Numbered from the stretch's first letter, positions 1 to 11,400 are shown. The stretch: 64,000 nucleotides of DNA from Argyresthia goedartella (GCA_949825045.1 OX463832.1:18966552-19030551); one strand, 5' to 3'. Program-made: numbers and translations. The notes: a model not told the origin generated them from the sequence alone.

Positions 1-272
1 GTCTGAGACGCTAGCGGTCGGGTAGGCTTAATTAATTGCAACCGCTTTTGTGGCCAGCGATCAACAAATTTTGTGTTTCGGCAATACCAAATGACTTGAG
101 TGATAACCGACGGTTGATCATAGAGAATATGCATACACAAAATTGTAGAACGGCGGGCCTGCATGGCATGTTTGATTGAAATCAGACCCTGTGTAGTTAG
201 GGATAAGTAGCTTTCGCTTGGGCAGCGTGTGTCTTGCATAGGACGCCATTTTTTTTTCAGATATGTGGGGTC

Positions 273-424
273 TATAAATACGAGAGCGTGGGTGGAGGAG
301 GCATTCAGTCTCCGCGTCAAACTACTGTGACACACGTCTTTCGGGAATTCTATACAGTTCGGTTCGCCGTTTTACGCGTCTGGAACTGGAAGAGTTGTGA
401 TTGCGTGTTACAGTGGATTTTCGT
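273..424 (+). promoter_or_regulatory. Possible TATA/Inr core promoter and untranslated first exon
   Basis: A TATAAATA box at 273-280 is followed 34 bases later by TCAGTC (305-310), the arthropod initiator type, which would start transcription near 307. A donor-like GTGAGT follows at about 425, so 307-424 could be an untranslated first exon on the plus strand. No long open frame is seen and no second exon was recognised. It could also be a transposon or LTR promoter. TATA-to-Inr spacing is slightly longer than usual. The rest of 1-1082 shows no recognised gene. Confidence 0.3.
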
Positions 425-1082
425 GAGTGTCATGATTTTCGAGTGGTGTCGATGATGGACGTGGTATAACACTAGGATTTTAGACTAGGCTAGACAGGAG
501 TTTAGTTGCGGATAAACCTAGGTTGTCAGGGCATAGGGAGACTGTTTGACCGATGGGGTTCCGCGGATGGAAATAACAAATTCAGAACAAAGTATAAACG
601 TTGTCCACCCAGATAACCTATCCTGTTGATATTTTGACATTTGAGTGTTGTCGGGGACGCGCGAAGAGATCATATTACAGTCTAAAGTTCATTGTTTAGG
701 AACGGGTAGATTGTTTTACTTTGCCTTGGATCGGTTTGCATTCAAGTTGCATCTTTAAATTAAATGTAAATTTCGCTGGAGTCTAACGTGTAGGCTGTGT
801 CTAGTATTTATTTGCTGGGCCCAGTCGAGGAAGTGCTGAGGTTAGCTAGATGCATAAATCGGTATTCCCCGAAGTATGTACCTCGCTGTGGAGTGGGTTA
901 GATCTCCAAAAGCGCTAATGAAAACGTTTCGATAACATCCAGCTCAAATTGCGCAGAGTTGAAGGTTTCAAAACGTTACGGACCTTTTGAGGAAACCGCT
1001 AGTTCAAACCCATTTCGGAAAATCAAATGGCAATTGTGTAAACCCGGTCTATTTGGATCGTTATTGCCGTGAACTAATTATA

Positions 1083-2390
1083 CACAGTCAGGTCATAAGT
1101 TCTGTCACACAATAAAAACTTTTGAATTTAGAACGCTGTCCACAACAAAGTTTATTGAATTCGAATTTCGAATTCTTCATGAAAATAAAAATGTGTACTT
1201 TTTAGAATTTTCCTCATTTTTAAATATGGAGTGGACACTTAAAGAAGACCGTGTCGCAGTTATTGCGTTGCATCGTTGCGGTTACGCGCCAATTCAGATT
1301 TTCGACTTACTGAAAAATTTGAATATAAACAAAAGATTCGTTTATCGTACCATAAAACGATACAATGAAGACTCTAGTGTAGATGACAGTTCAAGAAGTG
1401 GTCGCCCTCGCTCTATTAGGACTCCAGCAGTGATAAAAGCTGTGAAGGCGCGAATTCAAAGAAATCCCATATGTAAGCAGAAACTGTTGGCCCTTCAGAT
1501 GGGGTTAAGCAGGACCACGGTGAAAAGGGTGTTAAATGAACACTTAGGGCTTAGGGCATATCGAAGAAAAACAGGACATCATTTGGACGCTCGTTTAATG
1601 GACCTGAGACTGAAGAGATGCCGCGCTTTGTTGAAGCGGTACGCGGGAAAAAAGCATCGGGGAATTCTTTTTTCGGATGAAAAAATTTTCACCGTGGAAG
1701 AGAGCTACAACAAACAAAATGATAAGGTGTACGCACACAGCAGTGAAGAAGCGAGCAACCGTATTCCGCGTGTCCAACGAGGTCATTTTCCATCCTCGCT
1801 CATGGTTTGGTTGGGAGTCTCTTATTGGGGCTTAACTGAGGTACATTTTTGTGAGAAAGGCGTAAAAACTAATGCAGTTGTGTATCAAAATACAGTCCTC
1901 AAGAACCTTGTGGAACCTGTTTCTCATACCATGTTTAATAACAGGCACTGGGTATTCCAACAAGATTCTGCGCCAGCTCATAAAGCGAAAAGCACACAAG
2001 ACTGGCTGGCGGCGCGTGAAATCGACTTCATCCGGCACGAAGACTCGCCCTCCTTCAGTCCAGATTTGAGTCCGTTAGATTACAAGATATGGCAACACTT
2101 GGAGGAAAAGGCCTGCTCAAAGCCTCATCCTGATTTGGAGTCACTCAAGGCATTCTTGATTAAGGCAGCCGCCGATATTGACATGGACCTCGTTCGTGCT
2201 GCGATAGACGACTGGCCGCGCAGAATAAAGGCCTGTATTCAAAATCGCGGGGGTCATTTTGAATAAACTTTATTACCATAAGAATCTATGTTTTATTAAG
2301 TTTATTTTGCTATATAAATGTTTACATAAATAATAAACATGTCTAAATTATTTCATATTGCACATGTGACAGAACTTATGACCTGACTAT
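1083..2390 (+). mobile_element. Apparently complete mariner-type DNA transposon (DD37D)
   Basis: Terminal inverted repeats match perfectly over about 23 bases: 1086-1108 reads AGTCAGGTCATAAGTTCTGT... and 2366-2388 is its reverse complement. They enclose one uninterrupted transposase frame with short untranslated flanks. A clean TA duplication is not obvious at the outer edges, so the exact termini are uncertain by a few bases. An intact frame plus matching ends suggests a fairly recent insertion. A related lone end is at 14772-14794. Confidence 0.85.
1226..2266 (+). CDS. Mariner-family transposase, DD37D type
   Basis: Cut-and-paste transposase of the IS630/Tc1/mariner superfamily, acting in the nucleus on its own terminal repeats. 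The frame opens at 1193, but the likely start is the ATG at 1226, which begins MEWTLKEDR and gives about 346 residues, normal for the family. Numbered from the 1193 start, two helix-turn-helix segments lie near residues 35-57 and 103-125, with a GRPRS hook between them. The catalytic aspartates are D162 (FSDEK), D258 (QQDSAPAH) and D296 (SPDLSPLDY), with 37 residues between the last two, hence DD37D, as in the maT/mori groups. No stop or frameshift is seen. Antisense frames over it are shadows. Confidence 0.9.
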   Translation: MEWTLKEDRVAVIALHRCGYAPIQIFDLLKNLNINKRFVYRTIKRYNEDSSVDDSSRSGRPRSIRTPAVIKAVKARIQRNPICKQKLLALQMGLSRTTVKRVLNEHLGLRAYRRKTGHHLDARLMDLRLKRCRALLKRYAGKKHRGILFSDEKIFTVEESYNKQNDKVYAHSSEEASNRIPRVQRGHFPSSLMVWLGVSYWGLTEVHFCEKGVKTNAVVYQNTVLKNLVEPVSHTMFNNRHWVFQQDSAPAHKAKSTQDWLAAREIDFIRHEDSPSFSPDLSPLDYKIWQHLEEKACSKPHPDLESLKAFLIKAAADIDMDLVRAAIDDWPRRIKACIQNRGGHFE

Positions 2391-3196
2391 GCATAATTGG
2401 AACCACCACCAGCCGCTACTAGCGAGCACATTAAATATTATTGAGTACTCACGTCGACACTACGACGGATATCTATACGATATCCCAAACAAATATTATA
2501 AATTGTGGTCGACCACACGAAAATAAGTTCCAAGCGCCCATATATACAAAAAAATAAATGGTACCATCACACAAAATATAACAAAGATCGATCTGGCGCA
2601 AAACACCGCTAACTGATGCGAAACTCCGGCTTGCGGGCATACATGCTTTCTCTGTCTAACTTGAAACTCTAACTTCCTGAACCAATTTTCCGTTCGACTA
2701 TTGTACGCCTAACGAACTTCTCAACGATTTCTTATTTCTTATTTCTTAAAAAGTCAAAGTACTTTATTACTGTAGATATTTACATATACTTAGCACACTT
2801 CATTTTTTGCCTCTTCTCTACATTGGACCATTGTGGGAGAAGCAGGGCGTAGAAACTTCCACAGATTGATTTTTAGATCTCTTTTAAAAATAGGTTGTGC
2901 TTAACTAATACAAATATAGATGAGAAATATAGATTATCATAGTTATGAGTGCCGCTGGACCTGGTGAATAGGGTATCGATCGATAGCAGGACGCGCTACA
3001 GCTGCTGATTATGTGTAAGTATTACGGGATAGTATGCTGCCAACTGTGCGTTGATTCTATGATATTGTTGATACAATGAATGATTTTGATAAAACCCACA
3101 AATATAACTTTTCTAATTGAACTACAAATTGTTTTATTTTAACTCTTCTTGCACTCGGTAATAAATAAGCTTTAAAATAAATATGATTAAGAGGGT
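2391..3196. other. No gene seen; AT-rich, possible LINE-tail fragment
   Basis: No coding signal was found. Around 2720-2830 a repeated TTATTTC is followed by CAAAGTACTTTATTACTG, which resembles the reversed 3' tail of a non-LTR element. No other structure was recognised. Confidence 0.35.
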
Positions 3197-3317
3197 CAAC
3201 GGCACGTCAAATCTTAATATTCCGCTATCCCTATTAGCTGTAAAACTACGAAGCGTACAACGGCACGTCAAATCTTAATATCCCGTTGTCCCCATTGGCT
3301 GAATCACTACGATGTGT
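3197..3317. repeat. Direct repeat, two units of about 60 bp
   Basis: Two units begin with CAACGGCACGTCAAATCTTA at 3197 and 3258 and stay alignable for about 58 bases, differing at scattered positions (CCGCTATCCC versus CCGTTGTCCC). The following 40 bases (3318-3360) hold further CCGTTGTCCCC-like pieces in both orientations, so the local structure is more complex than a single duplication. Confidence 0.7.
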
Positions 3318-3395
3318 TCCGTTGTCCCCATAATGGGGACAGAGGCAAGGGGGACAACGGAACTACATCTATGTGTCTATCCAGCTGCTGATATG

Positions 3396-3672
3396 CCACA
3401 ATTATCATTTGTGCAAGATAACTGTCCTGTGCATCGGGCTGGAGCTGTTTGTGACTGGTTTGGTCAACACACCGCATAGCCGTGATTCCATGGCCTGCAA
3501 AGTTACCGGATTTGAATTATGGGGTATGATAGTTTAAAGGTGGGACATGCGGAATGAAAGTATTCCAGAGGCCTTGCAAGCGCATTATATGGAAGTGGGG
3601 GAAAATTTAAGAGGGACTGACATTTGTTCTAATATAGTTAGATCAATGCGGCGGCGTTTGCTTGCAGTGTAG
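3396..3672 (+). pseudogene. Tc1-like transposase C-terminal fossil
   Basis: Three frames carry successive parts of a Tc1-like DDE domain. First is FVQDNCPVHRAGAVCDWF (second catalytic D in QDNCPVH). After a stop and frame change comes IPWPAKLPDLN (usual position of the third acidic residue). A C-terminal segment with RWDMRNESIPEALQAHY follows and ends in LRGTDICSNIVRSMRRRLL and a stop at about 3670. The N-terminal half is missing and the frame is broken at least twice, so it cannot make transposase. It is a different lineage from the mariner at 1083-2390. Confidence 0.75.
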
Positions 3673-4050
3673 TATGTGTCCACATGTACGCACACACACT
3701 CACACCTTACGTCTATATAAGTAGGACTGTACTGTTATATGAGACATTATTATACTGATACACGGAAAATTAAACAACTCTTTTACTCCAACAACCCCTC
3801 TATCAATGCCCATCCTCACAGCAGTTATAGATAACGGGTGAGGTAATACTAAATATTAAATGAGGGCATTTTTGTATTTAGGCACGATTGTGCGACTGCT
3901 ATCACATGGGAAAAAGCGTGAGGCCATTTTATGTTGTGTTATATTTTAGTAAAGCTTTTTTCAATCATATCAAGTGAACAAAAAACGCTGTCACATAAAA
4001 TAAAATGACAAAGTAGTATATTTCTTTTAGTTTGCTAGCTTTAATTATCT

Positions 4051-4535
4051 TTATCTACACACGTATCATAAACCCTCTTTACTGCGTACAAAAACCGCAC
4101 GTTACGATCAGCATAATGTTAAACTACTTGGTAAAAACTCATTTCTTATCTGAAAAATGACACATTATGACCATAATGTGTAATTTTTCTACACATTATG
4201 ATATTCAAATTTCGAACGCCGACGCCCGCCTGCATGCCGCCCCTAGTTTGTCTGTGAAGTTGGTACTGACATTCAAATTTCAAACGCCGACGCCCGAAGT
4301 TGGTGCTACAGAACAAGCTAAACAACTGCAGAGCCACAATGCCGGTCAAACATGCGGTTCCTGTACACATCAAAGAGAGCTTATGATATGTGTGTAGATA
4401 AACTAGTGTATGTAACTGTACATAATTAGGCATTAAAACTCTCGAGTGATATTATTATGAAACTCGCCTTTGGCTCGTTTCATAAACCCACTCTCGAGTA
4501 TTAATGCCCTCCATTATGTAGCAGTCACATAAACT
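4051..4535 (+). mobile_element. Two-module inverted-repeat element, copy 1
   Basis: Module A (4051-4402) has about 50-base imperfect terminal inverted repeats, starting TTATCTACACACGTATCATA and ending TATGATATGTGTGTAGATAA. It carries an internal palindrome around ACACATTATG/CATAATGTGT (about 4160-4186) and two copies of a CGAACGCCGACGCCC-type segment. Module B (4403-4535) is a second, smaller palindrome with arms of about 60 bases centred on ACTCTCGAGTG and CACTCTCGAGT. The same A+B combination recurs at 36202-36609, 43441-43938 and 53291-53725. No coding capacity, so it is a non-autonomous, MITE-like element. Confidence 0.75.
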
Positions 4536-4631
4536 ACTATTTCATAACGAAAACTAATACTTAAGCTATAACTAACCTTACGAAATAGATAGAAATATGA
4601 TTAAGAAATGTTATTGATGTAACTGAAAACA

Positions 4632-5945
4632 ATGGTTTATAATGTTACATATGAAATATTGTTAAAAGAAATTTTATTCATAAGTATAAGGACGAAGGAA
4701 GTGGAGTTCACGTCGGAAGAAAAAAAAGATTATGGTGATTTTATTACCTGGGCCACGGAACTAAAAATGTTGTCTCCGATTCCGGACTCACCAAAATCTG
4801 AGATCGAAGAAGCAGTACCCTGGAAACTAATCAAGCAGGATTCACCGCAACGTCCAACTCGTCCGCGTGAACCTTACCCTATCGACAATAATGGTTTGAT
4901 TGATCCACGCATTGATTATGTTCCAATAAACCCTATTAAACTGTATTGTATTGACTTTTCATTACAAGAACATGAAGGATTAAGTCTTACTACAGATCAA
5001 AGACATGAAGTAAATTCACTCCTGAAAGAATTCACTCATATCTTTGAAAAACACGGTGAGCCCACACCGTATGCTGAGCACAAAATAGATACAGGAACAC
5101 ACATACCAATATGTGTTAAACCATACGGACTATCTCCTATTAGACAACAACAATTAAGAGTCAAATTAGACGAGATGTTAGAGGCAGATATAATAGAAGA
5201 AAGCGAAAGTCCTTGGTCAGCACCAGTGGTATTAGTACCTAAGGGTGAAAATGATATTCGAGTCTGTATAGATTATAGAAGCCTTAACTCTATAACTGTA
5301 CCAGATAGGTATCCCTTACCAAGAATGGATGACCTACTTCAACAGGCCAAACAAAGCCATATATGTCAACCATAGATTTGAAGTCAGGATATTGGCAAAT
5401 TATAATGAATAAAGAAGATATGGATAAGACAACATTCGTTACGTCATTTGGAATGTACCGTTTCAAACGAATGCCTTTTGGTTTGAGAAACGCACCAAGT
5501 ACATTTCAAAGATTAATGGACAAATTCTGTAGAGAACTCAAAGCAGAATCAGTTCTGCCATATCTTGATGATCTAATATGTAGATCAGTTAGCTTTGAGC
5601 AGCATTTAGTGGATCTAAGAGAAATATTCACAAAATTGGAACAGTACAAATTGAGAGCCAATCGTCAAAAATGTAAATTTGGCTGCGACTCAATAAAATA
5701 TCTGGGTCGTATTATAACACCAGAAGGAATTAAAACAGATGATGAGAAAGTCGCTGCTATAAGTAACATGAAGGTACCCAAAACATTGAAACATCTCATT
5801 TAATTTCTACAAACTGCTTGATGGTACAGGCGATTCATCAAAAAATTTGCAGAAGTGGCTAGACCACTAACATGTTTAACAAAAAAACAGCTCCCTGGAA
5901 ATGGGAAGAAGCTCAAGGAAAAGCTTTTGAAGCTATAAAAACTTT
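4632..5945 (+). pseudogene. Ty3/Gypsy pol fossil (reverse transcriptase)
   Basis: The first frame (4632-5375) carries the region after the protease and RT blocks with IRVCIDYRSLNSIT and YPLPRMDDLL. It ends in a stop and continues one frame over at 5363 with IDLKSGYWQI, MPFGLRNAPSTFQ and an intact YLDDLI active-site motif (about 5560), then the thumb and connection region to 5803. After another lesion the start of the connection/RNase H region (FIKKFAEVARPL) is still readable to 5945, where homology stops at a run of T. Gag, protease, integrase and LTRs were not found. At least two frameshifts make it dead. It is a distinct lineage from the minus-strand Gypsy at 7.3-11.4 kb. Confidence 0.85.
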
Positions 5946-7314
5946 TTTTTTTCAAAGTGGCAACCCTAACTCAAAGTCTAAAATCTAAAATGGCAAACTT
6001 ATCTCAAAGTCTTAAATCTAAAAAACATTAAATGTCAACTTTAAGTTAGTTTGCTATGCATGAAATCTAAAAGACAGTAAATATGCCGCAAGCATAAATT
6101 TAAATAACCTAAGTAAGTACCCTAATCCTTATCTGTCCAATTATCCCATTTAACCTACTCAATTAAACATTAAATAACAAAACCAAACTACACTTAAGGT
6201 GTAGGCTATGCACCTTAAAAAACTTAAATTATAACACCCTATGATACCTAACGCTAGAAAACTCTCAATTACAATACGAAGGCAAACAGCTGAATCTAGC
6301 TAAGATTTGGCTTCTCGAATAGTTATCATTCGACAAACTTTCTGATAATAAAAACTAGCGAAAAACTTATCAGACAACCATAATACCTCCGTTCCTAAAA
6401 TTAATAACTTGATCTTTGCATATAACAATTGTGAACACATTGTAAACTCTTTCCACTGAATGGAAATATTTCAAAAATTAACGCAGGCAAAGATCAAAGA
6501 AAAAAAATTATCTTTTCAAATATAGGAAACGTCAACCATATTAACAGGATTAATCTATAGAACCGTATTACTAAGCCACAGCCTAAGAATGAGTTCATTA
6601 AAATTCGTTCCAATAATACCATGAAATCAACTAGCTTTAAAACCGATACTACTACATACATATATCCTAAATAATCCATTGGAATTCAGTAAACTATCTG
6701 TTACTATTAACAGTTTAAGATAATCGCCGTGAGTTGCAACCAATTACCCAAGTAAAGACACTACAAAGAATCTCGAATGTGTATCGAATACCCGAGTTAT
6801 CCAACATCAGAAATTACTTTCATTGAGAAACCTTCGTTACCAACTTCGTTATACAACCCATAGTCTCCCCTTACCAAATCATCCCAACTCTATACTTTAA
6901 GAACGCGGGAACCAAAACAGAACCCTATGACGAATAGCTATTGCCTCGTCATACTGCCCTCAAAGATAAAACCAGGCGATCGGTTCAAACAATTATTCGA
7001 ACTGTCGTTTATAAAAGTTTCTCATATAAAGGTCTAACCTAAATCTACCACGGAAATCTAGTATGTTACAGATATTTCTTGGGTCTTTGGTGTACGGTCC
7101 TCATCAGACATCATAGCTCAGCAACAACATGAAAAGAAACACCGATTAATAAACAATTCATAACACTACCGCATACATAAACCACAAACCATCAACCGGG
7201 ATAAAATTGTATTATACTCCTAATGTATAATTATTTAATATCCTAATGTTCCTATCCTAATCCTATAATTATTTAATGTCCTAATGTATAATTATTTAAT
7301 ATCAGACGAACCCC
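5946..7314. other. AT-rich, no gene; short tandem repeat at its right end
   Basis: No coding signal. It lies between the plus-strand Gypsy fossil and the integrase end of the minus-strand Gypsy, where the latter's 3' untranslated region and 3' LTR would be expected. I could not find a copy of the LTR edge seen at 11050. From 7219 to 7303 a unit like CTAATGTATAATTATTTAAT recurs about three times. Confidence 0.4.
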
Positions 7315-9282
7315 TCAACGCAGCACAAAGCGTTTTAAACGATTTGTGTTAACAATAACGCCCCGTGACCGTGAGTTCAGACGACGAATCAGCACATTAG
7401 ACCTCCCAACGATCTCAATGACCTTGTATGGTCCTTGATACAGACGTGCCAACTTCATACATCTTCCCGTTATCCGCTTTGGTACGTATAACAAAACGCG
7501 CTCGAGTAACTCTCAAAATAGCCGAGTGGCCTCCCGGACTATTGAAAAAATTTATTTCATTCGCAGGTCCGTCTTACAATTTTAAAAATATTACCTACCT
7601 AACCTCCTTTCTTGACACGGCACGCACGAAGCTATATAACGCTCTATCTCCTTATCGGCTTTCGGCATGAAATATTTCGACCGAAACCTCTTCAACGTCT
7701 TTGCGAGACCCAAATGACCTCCTGTCCACGCCTCATCATGTAATTCGTTCATTACATTCTGAAACAAAGACCTAGGCAATCCTAATACCTCCCTAACTTC
7801 TCCATCTCTACGTACGCTTTTATATAATAAATTATTTCTCAAACAAAAACCGCTACGCCACGCTTCCGGACGTTCGCTCAACCGCGTTAACCATCTACTA
7901 CAAAATGAATCGTTCTCTTGATCCGCCTGTAACGACTCTACATTAATACTAAAAACTTCCAAACCATCATCATCAGGTTCAGAACGAGAAGAAGACTGAG
8001 GTCCTTCTGTTTCCCGTTTCCCTTCTTCCATTAGCGGATTCCTACTCAAAAAATCTGCCACTACATTGCTTTTCCTCGCCAACCCCCATCGCGCTAACCT
8101 ACCAGACATATCTTTTTTCGACTGTAACCAACATAACGCGCTATGGTCTGTAACAACCTGAAAATACGATCCCCAAAGATAATGCCTATAGTGCCTTAAC
8201 GCCCATACTAACCCCAGACACTCTTTCTCCGTCGTACTATATTTTTTCTCCGCATCCGTTAACTTCCTAGACGCATAGGCAACCGGACTCATTTTTTCAA
8301 CGCCCTGCATCAATACTGCACCCAACGCCTCATTAGACGCATCCACATAAACTCTCGTAGTAACCGACTTATCCCCCGAATAATAGGAAAGTATTGGCGC
8401 ACTACACATAACCTTCTTAATATACTCGAACGAATTCTGCAATTCTTCATTCCATTGAAACTTTACCCCCTTTTTCAATAATTTAGTGAGAGGCAAACGT
8501 ATTCTCGCAAAATTCGATACAAATTTTCTATAATAAGAAAATAAACCTAATAATTGTTTCACATCCTTCGTAGATGTGGGAGTTGGAACCTGTTGCATAG
8601 CCTTCAGCTTTTTCTCACTAGGTCTTACTCCTTCATTCGAGATTAGATAACCTAGCATCTCAATCTCGCAAAAACCGAATTTACATTTGGATGGCTTGAA
8701 GGTCAAGTTCGCTTCTCTAAACCGCCCAAAACCTTTCTGCAACGTATCGGTAAACTCCTCGAACGTTCTACCGTACACAATTACAATGTCTACGTAAACC
8801 ATAACCCCTTTAAATCTTAAATCCGCTAAAACTTTATCCATCATCCGTTGGAAAACCGCTTGACTCGTTGCCAAACCGAACTGAACAACATTAAATTCAT
8901 AAAGACCCGTGGTCGTGACGAAAGCCGTTTTATGCCTACCTTCCGTAATAACCGTCTGCCAATAACCTGAATTGAGATCTAAGTCCGCAAAATACTTGGC
9001 CCCGGCCAAACTATCGACAATGTCTTCTATCCGCGGAATAGGATAACTATCCCTACAAATTTTCTTATTTAATTTCCGATAATCTATACAAAACCTCCAT
9101 GAATCATCGGGCTTTTTAATTAACACAACAGGCGCAGCATAAGAACTAGTGGATTCCCTAATAACACCTAGTTTCAATATCTCCGCGACCTGCTCCTCAA
9201 TAATTTCCCGTTGCACCGGCGAAACGCGATACGGGTGACAATGAACCGGCTCTTCATCATAAGTCTTAATATCGACCGACAC
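7315..9282 (-). pseudogene. Ty3/Gypsy pol remnant: RT, RNase H, partial integrase
   Basis: The main frame (9282-7591) holds reverse transcriptase with WRFCIDYRKLNK, LDLNSGYWQTV and FGLATSQAVFQRMMDK, then RNase H (VYVDASNEALG, EKECLGLVWAL, VTDHSAL, VVADFLSRN) and the integrase zinc-binding region (HDEAWTGGHLG ... CVPCQE). The RT active site reads YVDIVIVY where YxDD is expected, so one catalytic aspartate is missing. After the stop at 7591, another frame gives the integrase C-terminus (KLARLYQGPYKVIE, then TNRLKRFVLR) ending at 7315. The catalytic core that belongs between the two integrase parts is absent. A short deletion is also likely before VVADFLSRN. The element cannot replicate itself. 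Confidence 0.85.
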
Positions 9283-9300
9283 TATCTCCGACCTACCTAA

Positions 9301-10044
9301 CTAGTCAGTTGCAAACGCAAATCTATCCGCATTCCTATCCAACAACGCCAATAATACCCGCTTATCATTCTCACATAAATCCTCATTTACGATAAACCGT
9401 TTATCTTCTACCCCAAACGCAAATTCGCACGAATCCGATAACCCCGAGAAATAAACGTAAACGCCCTTTTTTAACTCCTGAAAGTCGATAGAATTTATTA
9501 CGTCACGATCCTCGATAACCGTGGTTTCCCCGAAGCTCACTTTTTTCCTTCTAGAACCGTCTAGAAAGTCCGACCCTATCTTTTGTTTTGAAAGAATCCC
9601 TACGCGCATGACATTTCGTTTTACCGGCGTCGTGTTTTGTTTCGTATGGAAATTATTGAAAAAAGGTATTTTTCCCTGGAAAAAACTCATACACGAATGA
9701 ACAAAATCAATATTCATACCGTTCTTTATTAAAAAATCCACCCCTAAAATAATGCTACAATTCAAATCAGTTACTACTAAAAATTCCTGTGAAAAGCTAA
9801 AATTGTTCAAACTAAAATCTATAACACATTGCCCTACAATTTGTAGCAAACTTCCATTTACCGCCTTAACCCGTCTCTTCTTTTCTTGCATACATCTCGC
9901 ACCCACTTGACCTGCAACGGCTGAGCTGATGCATGAAGCTGTAGCGCCTGTATCTAAAAGAGCTACCACATTTATTCCCGAAGAATTAAATAAAACTAAT
10001 GGTCTGACCTGCTGATCCGCCTCGACTGCGACGATCTTCCCCAT
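9301..10044 (-). pseudogene. Retrotransposon aspartic protease region (Ty3/Gypsy)
   Basis: This 247-residue open segment lies upstream of pol in the same element. The retropepsin active site is VVALLDTGATASCIS, about residues 27-41, followed by the flap region and the conserved ILGVDFLIKNGM block. The enzyme would process Gag and Gag-Pol as a dimer. It ends 18 bases before the first pol codon used here, so gag, pr and pol now lie in separate frames. Part of this may be decay rather than programmed frameshifting. The domain itself looks intact, but the rest of the element is defective. Confidence 0.8.
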
Positions 10045-10117
10045 TGGTCGTTCCGCTTCTGTGCTACGCTGCTGAGCTCGTCTGAGGCCCTCATTCCACA
10101 GGTCAGCCTGGTCACCG

Positions 10118-10761
10118 CTATCGGGCTCTAGCGACGACGTGTTGCAAAATCCGCTTGCCTAAGACGCAAATTATAATTATTAGTACTAGAAACATTCGGC
10201 CTGTCTCCCCCCCCCCCCCCCTATTGCCATGGGCCTGCTTCGGTCCAAAAGTTGCCGGGTTTCTAAACACATTCACACTATCATCACTTCCCGGACATAA
10301 TTTCTCCATCTGTACCAATACCGCCCTTAGCGCCTTCTTATCTACAAAATGGCTCAACATTAATTTATTTCTAAGATGGTTTTGCAATCCTCTTAAAAAT
10401 TGCGTTATAAAAATGTCATCTTTAGTAACTCTGGCCTTCCTCGCCAGGTCCCCTAAATAATGGAAGTAGTCCAACAAACTTCTTTTCTCTTGTTTGGCAT
10501 TGTAGAACTTCTCTGCAAAGTCTGTGCCTCCAAATTCCTCATTAAACTTATTCACCACCTCGTCAAATGTCTGGGCACTGCCCCTAATTTCCCTAAAAAA
10601 ATATAAGGCTCCTCCTTTTAAATACGAAGTATAAATAATAATTTTAATTCCTCCGACGATATAAATCTCTTCCTCGACGCAGCATCTCTGAAGTCTTCTA
10701 GAAAGTCTTCAAAGGACTCCTGAGGACTCCCCGAAAAACAAGTTGACAACTCCTCCATCAT
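10118..10761 (-). pseudogene. Ty3/Gypsy gag remnant
   Basis: An N-terminal piece with a start near 10761 (MMEELSTCFSGSPQESF) runs to a stop near 10620. The main piece, 10558-10118, reads MVNKFNEEFGGTDFAEKF and DYFHYLGDLARKAR, typical of the capsid C-terminal retrotransposon gag domain (FLRGL, LRNKL). A run of about 14 C/G at 10207-10221 shifts the frame, after which the Gag tail continues in another frame (RQADFATRR). The order gag, protease, pol on the minus strand supports the call. At least two frame breaks are present. Confidence 0.75.
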
Positions 10762-11024
10762 GAAATAATTTCATAAAAATTTTCACAAAATGTCCGCCGC
10801 TATAAAACAATCTTCCCACAACATTTTTCTATTTGATTCTTCATTCGCTTGGCAGGTCGAGGTAATTCCTAAATAACAAACATAAGTACAGAAATATACT
10901 TCCCAATGCACATTCGATCCTTCCTCGGTTCAGCAAGGTCTGGATCGACGATCACTATCCTCTTCAATTACGTCACTTCTTATGACGTCACCTTCCTTCC
11001 TCCTGAAGCAGTCTTCTTATTTCT

Positions 11025-11400
11025 CCGGCCCGTTTGGCGCCCCCACCAATGTAGTGCTCCTCTCATGTAATGCTCCTAGCACTAGACGTCACTGCCTAAT
11101 TGATAACCATGAATATAAAGACGTTGGTTTGCGTTTGTGGTTGTTTTTATTTTCTTTTAGTTATATACACTTTTTATAAAAGGGATCCACAACTGGTTCG
11201 ATAGCCATTACTCTAATCCTCACTATAATTTAGCTCAGTCACTGGCCGAAGCCTACGGTGAAGTGTGTCACATTGACTTCCACATCCAATCCTCTTTCTT
11301 TTTAAAACTACAAACAAGTAACAGTGTCAAAGTGACACCCACTCTAAAGAGGCCCGTATACAATATACAACCTACCTTACAGTACTTACGCAGTAGAGTG
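11025..11400 (-). mobile_element. Candidate 5' LTR edge and primer-binding site of the minus-strand Gypsy
   Basis: In element sense, sequence ending GGAGCACTACA at 11050 is followed by TTGGTGGGGGCGCC (11036-11049), which has the TGG start expected of a tRNA primer-binding site, just upstream of gag. On the LTR side are a TATAAAA-type box (about 11170-11180) and an AATAAA-like run (about 11143-11152), in the order promoter then polyadenylation signal. The far LTR edge is not resolved and no second LTR was found, so 11400 is a guess. Confidence 0.45.

Noticed and set aside
1595..2069. Small frames overlapping the mariner transposase
   Set aside because: Shadows of the real frame on both strands.
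4146..4433. 95-codon minus-strand frame and its relative at 43668-43856
   Set aside because: Both are translations of the two-module inverted-repeat element; they recur only because the element does and are broken in the other copies.
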